A stretch of DNA of 64,000 nt from Streptomyces niger (GCF_000718305.1 NZ_JOFQ01000023.1:62001-126000); one strand, 5' to 3'. Positions 18,225 through 27,822 are shown, counted from the stretch's first letter. The notes: generated by a model from the letters alone, not told the origin. Translations and numbers: made by a program.

Positions 18225-18461
18225 GGCGGCAGCGTAGTAGAAAAGGGCGCCCGATTCCGCCTCGCCTTCCGCCCGCAGCACCCCTCCCACCTGCACTGAT
18301 GTAGCATTCAACGACTACGCGGCCGCGTTCCCGGCGCGCACCGCCGGAGTCGTACGGACTTCCTCGTTCCGCCTTTGCGTGTTCGTGCGACGACCGGTGG
18401 GCAGACTTGATCAACAGCCTGTCCTGGCGCTCAGCGCCACCTACCGCAAAGGACTTCTCGC
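18225..18461. promoter_or_regulatory. Divergent promoter region, fusion regulator / P450
   Basis: The two starts are divergent across 237 bases. Several GTAG/CTAC motifs (around 18235 and 18300-18320) recall half-sites of BlaI-type operators, but I see no clear dyad. Confidence 0.35.
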
Positions 18462-19832
18462 GTGGCAGTCGAAGCCGCCCCGTCTGTCGAAAGCAGAGCG
18501 ATACCCCGAGTGCCGGGAGCCTTGCCCCTCCTCGGACACGCCCCAGCCCTCATCCGGGACCCCTTCGGCTTCCTCCTGTCCCTGCGGGACCATGCCGACG
18601 ACCGGGGCTTGGTACGCATTCAACTGGGCTGGATGCCCGTCTACGTCGTCACCACCCACGAGCGGCTGCACGACCTCCTGGTGGGGCAGGGCAGGCGCGT
18701 GGAGAAGGGGCGCTTCTTCCAGCGCCTGAAGAGACTGGCCGGCGAGGGGCTCTCCACCGCGGACGGAGAACTGCACCGCCGCAACCGGCGCCTGATCCAG
18801 CCGATGTTCAGCAAGGAACGCATCGCCGGCTACTCCGAGATCATGAGCCGCAACGCTCGCACCCTGGCGGGATCCTGGCGGCCGGGGCAGCGCGTCGACA
18901 TCTACGAAGAGGCCGCCGGCTACAGCATCGACTCCATCGCCATGAGCCTGTTCTCCTCCGACATCGGGACGCCGGCGGTGGAGACGATCCGCACCGAACT
19001 CCCTGTCCTGCTGGACATGCTCCTCAAGCGGGCCGCCTCCCCCAAGTTCCTCGATCGCCTGCCGGTCCGCTACAACCGCCTCTTCGACCGCGCCTCCCAC
19101 CAACTGAGCAGCGTGATCGATCAGGTCATCGGCACCGCCCGCGCCGGCGGCCACGCCGACGAACACGACGACCTGCTGGCTCAACTGCTGCGGGAGAAGG
19201 AACTCGAGGACACCCAGGTACGCGACGAGGTGGCCACGCTCCTGTTCGCCGGAGCGGAGACCACCGCCTCGACCCTGGCCTGGGCCTGGCACTATCTCGC
19301 CCACCACCCCGAGGTGGACCGGCAGGTGGTCGACGAGGTACGGCAGGTCGCCGGCGACCGGCCGGTGACCATCGCCGACGTCCCCCAGCTGACCACCCTG
19401 CGACGCGTGCTGGACGAGGTGATCCGGCTGCACGGCGTCACCTTCTTGATGCGCCGCACCATCGAGCCGATCACCCTCGGCGACACGACGCTGCCCGCGG
19501 GAGCAGAGGTGGCGTTCTCCATGTACGCCATCCACCGCGACCCGGCCGTCTTCGGGAGCGACGCCCACGCCTTCAACCCCGACCGATGGTTGGACCACCC
19601 GGACATCAAGCGCTCGTTCATGCCGTTCGGCGGCGGCAACCGCAAGTGCATCGGGGACCAGTTCGCCCTCGCCGAGGCCACCATCGCCGTCGCGGAGGTG
19701 CTGCGATCCTGGCGCATGGAGCCGCTGCCCGGCCATACCCCGCAGCAGGTGATCTCGGCTGTGGCCCGGCCGGACCGGGTACCCATGACCGTCCAACCAC
19801 GCGAGCCCGGCCCCACGGCCGGCAGCCACTGA
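18462..19832 (+). CDS. Cytochrome P450
   Basis: A 456-residue soluble P450 with all landmarks: I-helix FAGAETTAS near residue 268, ExxR in LDEVIRLHG, the meander segment ending in FNPDRW, and the haem loop FMPFGGGNRKCIGDQFA with Cys as thiolate ligand. Overall it resembles terpene-oxidising bacterial P450s (the CYP170/PtlI-like group), but no terpene cyclase is nearby. GTG 18462 follows aaagga. It is divergent from the BlaI/MmyB fusion gene and codirectional with a second P450. Redox partners are not encoded nearby. Confidence 0.93.
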   Translation: MAVEAAPSVESRAIPRVPGALPLLGHAPALIRDPFGFLLSLRDHADDRGLVRIQLGWMPVYVVTTHERLHDLLVGQGRRVEKGRFFQRLKRLAGEGLSTADGELHRRNRRLIQPMFSKERIAGYSEIMSRNARTLAGSWRPGQRVDIYEEAAGYSIDSIAMSLFSSDIGTPAVETIRTELPVLLDMLLKRAASPKFLDRLPVRYNRLFDRASHQLSSVIDQVIGTARAGGHADEHDDLLAQLLREKELEDTQVRDEVATLLFAGAETTASTLAWAWHYLAHHPEVDRQVVDEVRQVAGDRPVTIADVPQLTTLRRVLDEVIRLHGVTFLMRRTIEPITLGDTTLPAGAEVAFSMYAIHRDPAVFGSDAHAFNPDRWLDHPDIKRSFMPFGGGNRKCIGDQFALAEATIAVAEVLRSWRMEPLPGHTPQQVISAVARPDRVPMTVQPREPGPTAGSH

Positions 19833-19872
19833 CCTTCATCGAGTCGGCCGCCTGGGGCGCCACCGCTGTGAC

Positions 19873-20007
19873 GCCATGTGCGTCACGTACGTCATGTGCG
19901 TCACGTACGTCACGTACGTCACGTACGTCACGTACGTCACGTACGTCACGTACGTCACGTACGTCACGTACGTCACGTACGTCATGAACTTCATGTACGT
20001 GATGTGG
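19873..20007. repeat. 9-bp tandem array (about 14 copies)
   Basis: gtcacgtac is repeated, nine copies being consecutive and perfect (19900-19980) with degenerate copies on both sides. Each junction makes the palindrome ACGTACGT every nine bases. It lies between the two P450 genes. Confidence 0.95.
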
Positions 20008-20251
20008 GCGGGGCCGCGCTTCCACCGCACTCCCCCACCGGTCGCCCCGCTCACCGGTCCGGTCGGGGACCCGTTTGCACTGGCACCGCGGGGAGTTGAG
20101 GGCGGTAGTCTGTTGATCACTGCTGCTCACCACGCCCTGTGCGACGGCGCACGGGGCGTGGTAGTCCCTGCTCGGGGGCGCCGGGAAAGCCACCGTACGA
20201 ACCGGCGGGCGGGACAGCAGGGGATCTGTCGCAACGCCGCTGGGAGGCACC

Positions 20252-21715
20252 ATGTCCACCTGTCCTCACCCCCATTCTTCATCTGCACCGGCGGCGCCTC
20301 CCGGCTGCCCCGCCCACACTCCGAGCAGCTCAGCCGGCCCAGCTCCCTTGCAGCGGATCTACGGTCCCGACGCCGAGCCCCTGGGGCCGGTACTGGAGCA
20401 ACTGCGCCGGCAGTACGGCGACGTGGCGCCCGTACTCGCCCCCGGTGACATCCCGGCTCACCTGATCCTGGGTTACAACGCCATCCGGGATGCGATGCAG
20501 AGCAACACCCGTCTGATGTGCGACTCCCGCCGCGGCCGCGCCTACCAGGAGGGCCAGATCACGGCCGACCACCCCCTGGCGCCGATGACCGCCTACCAAC
20601 CCATCCTGGCGTTCGAGGACGGCGTCCCCCACGCCCGGCTGCGTGGCGCCGTGGTGGACGGCCTGGACTTCAACCGGCACTCCCTGCGCCGCTACATCAC
20701 CCGGTACGCCGACCGCCTCATCGACTGCATCGCCTCCCGCGGCAAGGCCGACCTGGTCGCGGAGTACGCAGCACAGCTGCCTGCCCTGGTGCTGGCCTGG
20801 ATGTACGGCATGCCCGAGGAGGAAAGCCCCGCCCTGGTGGCCGCGGTGCGCGACCTCACCAGCGGAAACGAGCGGGCCGCCGAGGGCAACGCGTTCGTGA
20901 CCCGCGCCATGGAGGAGCTCGTCCGGCGCCGTCAGGCCGGCGAGACGGTGGCCAACACCGTAGGCGGCCGCGACTTCGTCACCCGCCTTCTGGACCACGA
21001 GGCGAACCTCAGCGAGCAGGAGGTCGTGGAGCACCTGCGCCTGGTGTTCGTCGCCGGTTACACCCCCACCGTCGCGCTGATCGCCAACACGCTGGTGGAG
21101 ATCCTCACCCAGCGTCAGTTCAGTCGGGACCTGACCAGCGGGCAGATGACGCTGCCCGAGGCGCTGAACCGGGTGCTGTGGGACCACCCGCCCATCGGGC
21201 TGCTCCCCACCCGCTGGGCCGCCGGCGACATGGTCATCAGCGGCCAGCAGATCCGGGCGGGCGACATGATCATTCTGGGGATCGAGGCGGCCAACGCCGA
21301 CCCCGCCGCCCGCAAGCCCGGCCCGGTCGCCCACAACGAAGGGCACCTGTCCTTCTCCACCGGCCCCCACGAATGCCCCGGCCGCGACATCGGCCGGGCC
21401 ATCGCCGAGGCCGGCATCGACATTCTGCTGACCCGGCTCAGGGACCTGGAGCTGCTCGTACCCGAGACCGAACTGCAATGGCAATCGGCCTGGGTCTCCC
21501 GTCGTCTGCTCGCCCTGCCGGTCAAGTTCACCCCGCCGCGGCCCACGGGAGTACGCACCCAGCAGCCGGAGAGGGAGACCACGACGGCCGACGCGACGGC
21601 GACGACGTCCGCCGGCAAGCCGGAACAGTGGTCCATCGACGGCGGAAGCCATGAAGCGGCCCGCCAGAGCCGCCGGCCACGCAAGACGACCGGCCGTGCA
21701 CGACTGCGTCGCTGA
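20252..21715 (+). CDS. CYP157-like cytochrome P450 lacking ExxR
   Basis: A 487-residue P450 with a Pro/Ser-rich N-terminus. The haem loop LSFSTGPHECPGRDIGRA keeps the Cys ligand, but the K-helix reads LNRVLWDHPP where P450s have ExxR, and the I-helix is FVAGYTPT. CYP157 of Streptomyces coelicolor likewise lacks ExxR (EQSLW). Other agreements are AYQPILAF and the ending ALPVKFTPP. CYP157 usually lies in conservons beside a CYP154; no conservon genes are here. GGGAGG precedes the ATG. A C-terminal extension of about 55 residues (Thr/Ala-, then Arg-rich) is unusual. Activity is uncertain without ExxR. Confidence 0.88.
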   Translation: MSTCPHPHSSSAPAAPPGCPAHTPSSSAGPAPLQRIYGPDAEPLGPVLEQLRRQYGDVAPVLAPGDIPAHLILGYNAIRDAMQSNTRLMCDSRRGRAYQEGQITADHPLAPMTAYQPILAFEDGVPHARLRGAVVDGLDFNRHSLRRYITRYADRLIDCIASRGKADLVAEYAAQLPALVLAWMYGMPEEESPALVAAVRDLTSGNERAAEGNAFVTRAMEELVRRRQAGETVANTVGGRDFVTRLLDHEANLSEQEVVEHLRLVFVAGYTPTVALIANTLVEILTQRQFSRDLTSGQMTLPEALNRVLWDHPPIGLLPTRWAAGDMVISGQQIRAGDMIILGIEAANADPAARKPGPVAHNEGHLSFSTGPHECPGRDIGRAIAEAGIDILLTRLRDLELLVPETELQWQSAWVSRRLLALPVKFTPPRPTGVRTQQPERETTTADATATTSAGKPEQWSIDGGSHEAARQSRRPRKTTGRARLRR

Positions 21716-21738
21716 CCGTCGCTGACGTCGCTCACCTT

Positions 21739-21840
21739 CGCTGACACCGCTGACGTCACGGACACCGTGGACGTCGCTGACACCGCTGACGTCACGGACA
21801 CCGTGGACGTCGCTGATACCGCTGATGTCACTGACACCGC
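21739..21840. repeat. 36-bp tandem array (x2.8)
   Basis: Units at 21739-21774, 21775-21810 and 21811-21840. Each starts cgctgacaccgctgacgtca. The first two are identical. It lies just after the CYP157-like gene. Confidence 0.95.
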
Positions 21841-21984
21841 TTGGGGGTACCCGCCACGGTGGCCGGCGCCAAGAGCGAAGAGCGCCGGCCACTGACGTGC
21901 TGGGCCGCCCGGGATGGATCTACGCGGCCACGGCGGGAGCGGCCTGGACGTGGCAGAACAGCCGTTCTGGCGAGCACGCGGCAT

Positions 21985-22143
21985 TCGAGCGCGCTCACAT
22001 CTGGCCGCACGCCGTGGACGCAGATCCTTGACGCGGTCCGGCTCGTCCCTACCGACGAAGTTGCGGCCGTCACCGCCGACCAGTTGCGGGCAGTGGTCGA
22101 GCGCCTGGTCGCAGCCGGACAGACGGTCACTGATCACGCTTAA
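21985..22143 (+). pseudogene. IS701-like transposase fragment
   Basis: The frame ending at 22143 contains PWTQILDAVRLVPTDEVAAV, then TADQLRAVVERLVAAGQ, matching an internal segment of IS701-type transposases of Streptomyces. The upstream and downstream parts are absent or unreadable. Confidence 0.6.
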
Positions 22144-22206
22144 ATGGTGGCCACGGCCTCGCACACCGGCTGAGGTCGACGGATGTAACTCGAAGGGATG
22201 TAATTC

Positions 22207-22488
22207 ATGGCCAAGGCTTCTGCACGTCACATTCTCGTGCCCTCTGAAGACAAGGCGAATGAGCTGAAGGCTCAGCTTGGCGCTGGAGCAGATTTCGCTG
22301 AGGTCGCCAAGTCGAACTCCACCTGCCCGTCCGGGCGCCAGGGTGGTGACCTCGGTTCGTTCAGCCCGGGGCAGATGGTTCCCGAGTTCGACACAGTCGT
22401 CTTCTCCGCCCCCCTCAACACGGTCCAGGGGCCGGTGAAAACCCAGTTCGGGTTTCACCTCATCGAGGTGACCAGCCGCCAGGACTGA
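22207..22488 (+). CDS. ppiC: Parvulin-type peptidyl-prolyl isomerase
   Basis: A 93-residue stand-alone parvulin, the same length as Escherichia coli PpiC. It reads KASARHILVPSEDKANELKA, DFAEVAKSNSTCPSG, GDLGSFSPGQMVPEFDTVVF, and ends VKTQFGFHLIEVTSR. These carry the family's active-site elements, including both histidines (ARHIL and FGFHLIEV). It catalyses cis/trans isomerisation at prolyl bonds in the cytosol. Codons such as GCT, TCT, CTT and GAT are far more frequent than in neighbouring genes. This, and the rarity of single-domain PpiC in actinomycetes, suggests horizontal acquisition. Confidence 0.92.
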   Translation: MAKASARHILVPSEDKANELKAQLGAGADFAEVAKSNSTCPSGRQGGDLGSFSPGQMVPEFDTVVFSAPLNTVQGPVKTQFGFHLIEVTSRQD

Positions 22489-23369
22489 CGCGATGGCTGC
22501 CTGTACAGCAGAGCTGTCGACGACCCGTACGCCTGCGCCTGCCTCTCTCACATCCGACTGAGGTGTTCCGCCAGGCATGACGCCACGGCCCGCCCCCACC
22601 ACTGGGCCGGACGGGTGAACCGGACGGGTGGCCGGACGGGCCGTGGCGTGTGCGTCGCGTATCCCCTACGCAGCGCAGCAACTGAGCACCCCGAGCTGGA
22701 CAGATCCACCGCGGAGCATGCCGCCGCCCTCGACGCGTACGCCGCCCGCGAAGGCCTGCGTGCGTCAACCGGTGGCGTGACGCATCGTCACCGGGGCGCA
22801 GCAGCGAGAACTCGGCGTTGCGGTCAGTGCATCAGGACTCGGCGAGGTAAGCCTGCGTGAGCTTCGCATGCGGACGCTCATGGAGGCCAAGGGCAAGGCC
22901 GAGACCAAGACCGAGACCGAGGACAAGGCCGTGGGCGGGCAGGGGAAGGCCGTGGGCAGGGAAAGGCCGCACTGTGTGCACTGCTTTGTCCTCTGTCCTC
23001 CGGTTTACCCTCTGCCCTCCGGCCCGGGCTCATTCGTCGGAAACCGCTTCCCGAAACCAGCTGCGGGCAATCCCCCGCCGGGGCGACTCGACGCCGTTCG
23101 AATGACCCGCGGAGCCAGCAATGGCCGTACATCGGGCCAGGTGCACACATGAGAACACGTGTTCGCTGTATACCCGTTACCCGGCCCTTCTCGGGGTCGT
23201 TTCTGGAGCACCTGTACCCCTCGCCCATCCATACGGAGGACGCCTTGGCGCTTACCCCTGTTCATGTGTCCGGACCGGCCGGAATCGAACGGCTCCGTGT
23301 TGGCGTGCCGCCGGCCCCCAGGAGAGGGCGCCGCCTTGACGCTGCAGCGAGCCTTGCGGCCGACGGGGC
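22489..23369. other. About 880 bases without a supportable gene
   Basis: Several short frames but none recognisable. Around 22886-22960 aaggccgagacc/aaggccgtgggc motifs recur. Confidence 0.45.
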
Positions 23370-25508
23370 GTGGTCGGCATGAACAAGCCGCCGCAGGAAT
23401 CCCGTACGGGCACCGCACGCACCTCGCGCAGCGGCCACGCCCCGTCGACCGAGCCGTCCGACCAAGACCAGCCCGCCCACTCCGCCTACTCCGCCCAGCC
23501 CGACCAGTCCGACCAGTCCGCGGAAAGAACCAGCGTCGACCTCGGCGCTTCGCCGGGAGACGGGGTGACGGTGCCCCAGCAGACCACGCGCCGCACCGTC
23601 GAGGGCGAGGACGGTGCCGACGGGGCGGAGATGCGGTACGTGGATCTGACCGGGAGCCGGGAGGCTGCCGGCAGGTCGATCCGGCTACTGGACATGGCCC
23701 GGCGCCTGCCACGGCTGGTCCGACGTTCCCTGGCACTGGCCTGGCGGGTGGACCGGCCGGCGACCGTGGGGCTCCTGGTCTGCCAAACACTGTCGGGCAT
23801 CATGCAGGCACTGGGGTTGGTCGCGATCAGCGGCACCTTGACCGCGCTGCTGTCCGGCGGGGATGTCTTCCAGCGGTTGCTGGAGGCGTGGCCGTCCATT
23901 CTGCTCCTCGCCGGGGCCGCCGGTGCGCGAGCAGTGATGGGAATCGCCGTGAACTGGCTCTCCTCCCGGTTATCTCCGCTGATGACGCGCGAGGCCGAGC
24001 AAATGCTGCTCGACGGCTGCACCGAAGTGGAACTGAGCGCCTATGACGAACCGGACTTCAACCGCGACCGCGAAGCCGCCGACCGGGGTGCCCAAGTCAC
24101 CGGGGATCTGATCAACGAGGGGCAGGACCTGATCGCCTCCGCCGCCTCCTTCCTCGCCGGCGCAGTCGTGCTGGCCGGCGTGCACCCGGTGTTGCTGCCG
24201 TTGCTGGTGGCCGCCAGCCTGCCGCAGGCCATCTCCCAGGTCAGCGCCGCCAGGGTGCGCTACCTGGCCAACCTGCGCAGCAACGGCGACAACCGGATGC
24301 TGTCCGTACTGCGCTGGCACATCTACACCCGGGATGCCGCCGACCAGATCCGTGCCGGGACCATGGCCTCCTTCCTCTCCGGCCGATACCGGCGCACGGT
24401 CTCCCGCATCAACCGCGAGGACCGCGCCGCCGCCGATCAAGGGGCCCGGTACTCCCTGGTGGGCGCGGTCTGCGGCGGGCTTGGCTCGGCGATCGTGTGG
24501 GCGGCGGTGGTGTGGCTGCTGGCCACCGGCCGCATCAGCGTCGGCCGGGCCGGCGCGGCCGTGTTCGCCCTGCAAACGGCAGGTCAGTCCGTGCGCGGGC
24601 TCGTCGCCATCGGATCCCGGGCTGTACGCACCGGGCTGTACATGGACGACTGGACCGGATTCTTGGACCGGGCCGGTGGGTTTCGTATGCAGCGCGGCAC
24701 CCACCGCCCCGAACCGCCGGCGAAAATCGAGATCAAGTCGCTCTCCCACCGGTACGCAGGCAAGGGCCGCAACGCACTGTCCGACCTCTCGCTCACATTG
24801 CACCGCGGTGAGGTGACCGCGCTGGTGGGTCTCAACGGTTCGGGCAAGTCAACACTGTCCAAGCTGGTCAGCGGTCTGTATCTGCCGACCGAGGGAGAGG
24901 TGTTGTGGGACGGGGTCAGCACCCGGGACACCGATCCGCAGGCGCTGTGGCAGCAGGTGGCGCTGGTGCCGCAGGACTACGCCCGGTGGCCGCTGACGGC
25001 GCGAGAGAACGTCACGCTCGGGCAGCCCTCGCCGCGTGGGGATGCGGCGGTCCACGAAGCTTGCGAGGCCGCCGGTGCGGACGCCGTCATCGCCACGCTC
25101 GGCGCCGGTCTGGACACCCTGCTCGCCCGGGAGTGGCTCAGCGGGGAGGAACTGAGCGGCGGACAGTGGCAACGCATCGCGCTGGGAAGGGCCTTCTTCC
25201 GCGAAGCCGGGCTTCTGGTCCTCGACGAGCCGACCGCCAACCTCGACCCCCCGACCGAGTACCAGATCTTCCAGCGGCTGCGGGGTCTCGCGCAGGACCG
25301 CGTGGTGTTGCTCGTGACCCACCGCATCACCAACGTCGCCGTTGCCGACCGGATCGTGGTCCTCGACGAGGGACGCATCGTGCAGGAAGGCACCTACCAG
25401 GAACTCGCCCGCCAGCCGGGCCACTTCCAGCAGCTGCTGTCCTACCAGGTCACCTCCGACACCATCCCCGCCCGGAGCGAAAGCAGGCAGGACCCGGCCC
25501 CCGCCTGA
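23370..25508 (+). CDS. ABC transporter, fused permease and ATPase
   Basis: A 712-residue ABC half-exporter. An 85-residue Ser/Asp-rich hydrophilic N-terminal tail precedes a six-helix membrane domain (about 125-440). The ATPase domain carries Walker A GLNGSGKST, the Q-loop VPQDYARWP, the signature EELSGGQWQRIALGRAF and Walker B LLVLDEPTANLD with a downstream His (LVTHRIT). It should act as a dimer exporting a lipophilic or peptide substrate. Start is GTG 23370 or ATG 23379, without a strong ribosome site. No precursor peptide or modification enzyme lies alongside, so the substrate is unknown. Confidence 0.9.
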   Translation: MVGMNKPPQESRTGTARTSRSGHAPSTEPSDQDQPAHSAYSAQPDQSDQSAERTSVDLGASPGDGVTVPQQTTRRTVEGEDGADGAEMRYVDLTGSREAAGRSIRLLDMARRLPRLVRRSLALAWRVDRPATVGLLVCQTLSGIMQALGLVAISGTLTALLSGGDVFQRLLEAWPSILLLAGAAGARAVMGIAVNWLSSRLSPLMTREAEQMLLDGCTEVELSAYDEPDFNRDREAADRGAQVTGDLINEGQDLIASAASFLAGAVVLAGVHPVLLPLLVAASLPQAISQVSAARVRYLANLRSNGDNRMLSVLRWHIYTRDAADQIRAGTMASFLSGRYRRTVSRINREDRAAADQGARYSLVGAVCGGLGSAIVWAAVVWLLATGRISVGRAGAAVFALQTAGQSVRGLVAIGSRAVRTGLYMDDWTGFLDRAGGFRMQRGTHRPEPPAKIEIKSLSHRYAGKGRNALSDLSLTLHRGEVTALVGLNGSGKSTLSKLVSGLYLPTEGEVLWDGVSTRDTDPQALWQQVALVPQDYARWPLTARENVTLGQPSPRGDAAVHEACEAAGADAVIATLGAGLDTLLAREWLSGEELSGGQWQRIALGRAFFREAGLLVLDEPTANLDPPTEYQIFQRLRGLAQDRVVLLVTHRITNVAVADRIVVLDEGRIVQEGTYQELARQPGHFQQLLSYQVTSDTIPARSESRQDPAPA

Positions 25509-25555
25509 GGCGCCCCGACGCGCAGTGCTACTGCGGCTATGGTCCGGGCTCGGTT

Positions 25556-25594
25556 CGTACGTTCCCCGTCGTACGTTCCCCGTCGTACGTCCCG
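25556..25594. repeat. 14-bp tandem array (x2.8)
   Basis: cgtacgttccccgt occurs at 25556, 25570 and partly at 25584, just downstream of the ABC transporter gene. Confidence 0.9.
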
Positions 25595-25599
25595 CAGCC

Positions 25600-25840
25600 C
25601 GGACAACACCGAGTTCACCCTCTGCACCGACCCCGCCGAACGCACTGCCTTCCTGCAGCGAGTACTCACCGCCGGAAAGCGGAAAGCCGGACAGCCGGAC
25701 AGCCGGCTGCGCGTGGTGCTGGCGCTGCGCGCGGGCTTCTTCGGCCGCTGTACCGAGCATTGGGACCCGGCCACCGCTCTCAACAACGCCCCCTCCTGGT
25801 GGGCCCGATGAGCGCGGCGCGGATCGGCGCGGAGCACGCC
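25600..25840 (+). pseudogene. nSTAND1-type NTPase fragment
   Basis: The frame reads EFTLCTDPAERTAFLQRVLT, SRLRVVLALRAGFFGRCTEH and ATALNNAP, then LLVGPMS in the next frame. This is the winged-helix-proximal segment of novel-STAND (WD40-linked) NTPases of Streptomyces. A single shift near 25795 separates the two parts. Nothing else of this large protein remains. Confidence 0.65.
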
Positions 25841-26060
25841 CCGCAGGGACAGGCGGCGCTCACTGTGTGACCGCACCAGCCGGCCTACCGACTGGCACGA
25901 GCCCCCTTGCGCCAAACAGCGTCGCTGCATCGCCCCACCGCCCCATCGCCCCATCACCCCCGCCGCTGAGCACACTCGGGATACGCACCTTCACATGGAA
26001 CGCACCACTTCGGAATGTGCCGCTTCCGGACGCGCCGCTATGGAACGCACCGCTCCGGTA

Positions 26061-26097
26061 ACTGGCGGCGCATCCCACATCGGGATGAGCCGCCAGT
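26061..26097. terminator. Long stem-loop
   Basis: ACTGGCGGC-g-CATCCC pairs with GGGATG-a-GCCGCCAGT around a five-base loop, with one internal mismatch. It could end minus-strand transcription from the deacetylase gene about 260 bases away; there is no T-run. Confidence 0.5.
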
Positions 26098-26320
26098 CAG
26101 AGGCGGCGCACAGGGGCAAGCACTCCGGCTGGCAGGGGGCTGCCGACCAGGACAGCCACACCCCCGACGAGCCACTTCCGCCGGCCGTCTCGTCCCCCGC
26201 GCCTCCGCAGCAGTGGTGGAAGCCATGCTCGACACCCGCGGCCCGGCCGTGCCACGAAGTCACCTGCCTGGGCCACTTTCCACACAGACGACCCGGCCGA
26301 GAGATAGGCCGGGCGGGTGG

Positions 26321-26352
26321 ACGGACGGGCAGACGGACGGACGGGCAGACGG
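26321..26352. repeat. 16-bp tandem duplication (x2)
   Basis: acggacgggcagacgg twice in direct tandem, directly downstream of the deacetylase stop. Confidence 0.9.
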
Positions 26353-26357
26353 ACAGG

Positions 26358-27194
26358 TCAGCGCAGTCCGGCGAAGAGGTCGTTCTCGGGTACGGCCGCG
26401 CCGGTGGCGTCCTTGACGCGTACGAAGGTCTCCATGCCCATCAACTCGCCGAACCTCTCCTTACCCATCTTGAGGAAGAAGATGTTCTCGCCCTGACTGG
26501 CGTGCGCGGCCAGCGCATCGAACTTCTGACCGCTGAATGCGGTGGTGTCCACCCATGTGGTGATCTCATCGTCGGGAAGGCCGAGCTCGGCTATCGCGGC
26601 GGCCTCGGCAGGATCCGGCTCCGGCATGTCCTCACCGAACTCGCGCATGATCTCCCCGAACCGCTGCAACCCCGACCGGGGCATCGTCGTCCAGTACACC
26701 TTCGGCGTCAGCTCGGTCGTCATCTCCAGCGCCGCCATCGTGATGCGGTGGGCCTGGATGTGGTCGGGGTGGCCGTAGAAGCCGTTCTCGTCGTAGGTGA
26801 CGACCACGTCGGGTCGGTAATGCCGCATGAGTTCCGCGAGTCGGGCGGCACCTTCCTCCACAGGGGTCTGCCAGAAGGATCCGGGGGCGTCGTTGCTCGG
26901 CCAGCCCATCATTCCGGAGTCGGCGTAGTCCAGCATTTCCAGGTCGCTGATCTTCAGGGCCTCACAGCTCGCCTCGAGTTCTCGACGGCGCATCAGGGCA
27001 ACGGCCGCCGGATCGTGTCCGGGGTCGCTCGGCTTCACACCCCCCGGCCCGTCACCGCAACCGCCGTCGGTACACGTCACGAGAACCGTGCGGATGCCTT
27101 CCGCCGCATACTGCGCAAGGATTCCTCCGGTCGAGGTGGCCTCGTCGTCGGGGTGGGCGTGTACGGCCATGAGCGTCAAGGGCCGGTCAGTCAT
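26358..27194 (-). CDS. PIG-L (LmbE) family deacetylase
   Basis: A 278-residue zinc-dependent N-acetylglucosaminyl deacetylase-like enzyme. The metal and catalytic site is HAHPDDEA near residue 12, and the third ligand is in ENGFYGHPDHIQAHR near 145. The family includes MshB and Mca of mycothiol metabolism and antibiotic-tailoring deacetylases. This one has segments (MMGWPSNDAPGSFW) found in a Streptomyces PIG-L group of unassigned substrate. ATG 27194 has AGGAGG at good spacing. It is monocistronic and cytosolic. Confidence 0.88.
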   Translation of the reverse strand: MTDRPLTLMAVHAHPDDEATSTGGILAQYAAEGIRTVLVTCTDGGCGDGPGGVKPSDPGHDPAAVALMRRRELEASCEALKISDLEMLDYADSGMMGWPSNDAPGSFWQTPVEEGAARLAELMRHYRPDVVVTYDENGFYGHPDHIQAHRITMAALEMTTELTPKVYWTTMPRSGLQRFGEIMREFGEDMPEPDPAEAAAIAELGLPDDEITTWVDTTAFSGQKFDALAAHASQGENIFFLKMGKERFGELMGMETFVRVKDATGAAVPENDLFAGLR

Positions 27195-27822
27195 GAAACA
27201 GTCCTCCTGCGGACATCCGTCTTGTTCCTGGTGCTCTTGTTCCTGGTGCACGGTGGGCGTACCGCGTCCCTGTGGCCCGGATCCTGGTCGGGCGGATGAC
27301 CTCGTGGTCTCCGTATTCCCCGCCTGTGCGGCGCCGGTCCATCGATCGATGCAACCGTGCCGACCGGACCGGTTGTTCCCGGCGCGGCGGTGGCGGCCTT
27401 GGTTTTCCAGGCGCCGGCGTTTCCAGGCGAACGAGGTACGGGGGCGACCTGCCGTCTCAGAGCCATGTCGGGTCCGACTTTCTTCCGGCACCAGCCGCGG
27501 AATTTCGGCACGGAATTCAAGACCCTACAAGAGGTGTCGCTTCTCAATTTCCATGGCGCGTTCACGTAGTGCTACAGGGGCGCGGTATCGCTCGTGCTCG
27601 TGCCGACTCGACCGCGCCGACCGTGCGCGGGTCACGCGCCCTCGCGACGGATGACGCCACTCCGGTAGCTTCCTCGGTACAGACCGTGACGACCCTGGGG
27701 TGTCCAGTGGACCAAGGCGCAACCGATGCAAAACACCGTTCACCCATCGGAGACGACGGCCAACAACCCGGCCGCCCCATCCCGCCACCCGAGCCCACAC
27801 CACCCCCAGCCCCGGAACGCCG
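27195..27822. other. Intergenic with a 15-bp duplication
   Basis: About 630 bases between divergent genes. cttgttcctggtgct at 27221-27235 is followed by a near-identical copy to 27250. No gene or clear operator was recognised. Confidence 0.5.

Larger units (their letters stand above)
25841..26357. other. Intergenic with a hairpin and a 16-bp repeat
   Basis: No gene. Contains the stem-loop at 26061-26097 and the 16-bp duplication at 26321-26352. Confidence 0.5.

Noticed and set aside
19876..20448. Frame with a (Thr-Tyr-Val)n start over the 9-bp array
   Set aside because: No ribosome site, the composition comes from the repeat, and the frame overlaps the true P450 start region.
20330..21892. 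520-codon minus-strand frame opposite the CYP157-like gene
   Set aside because: High-GC shadow frame; the plus strand has a clear P450 with correct motifs.
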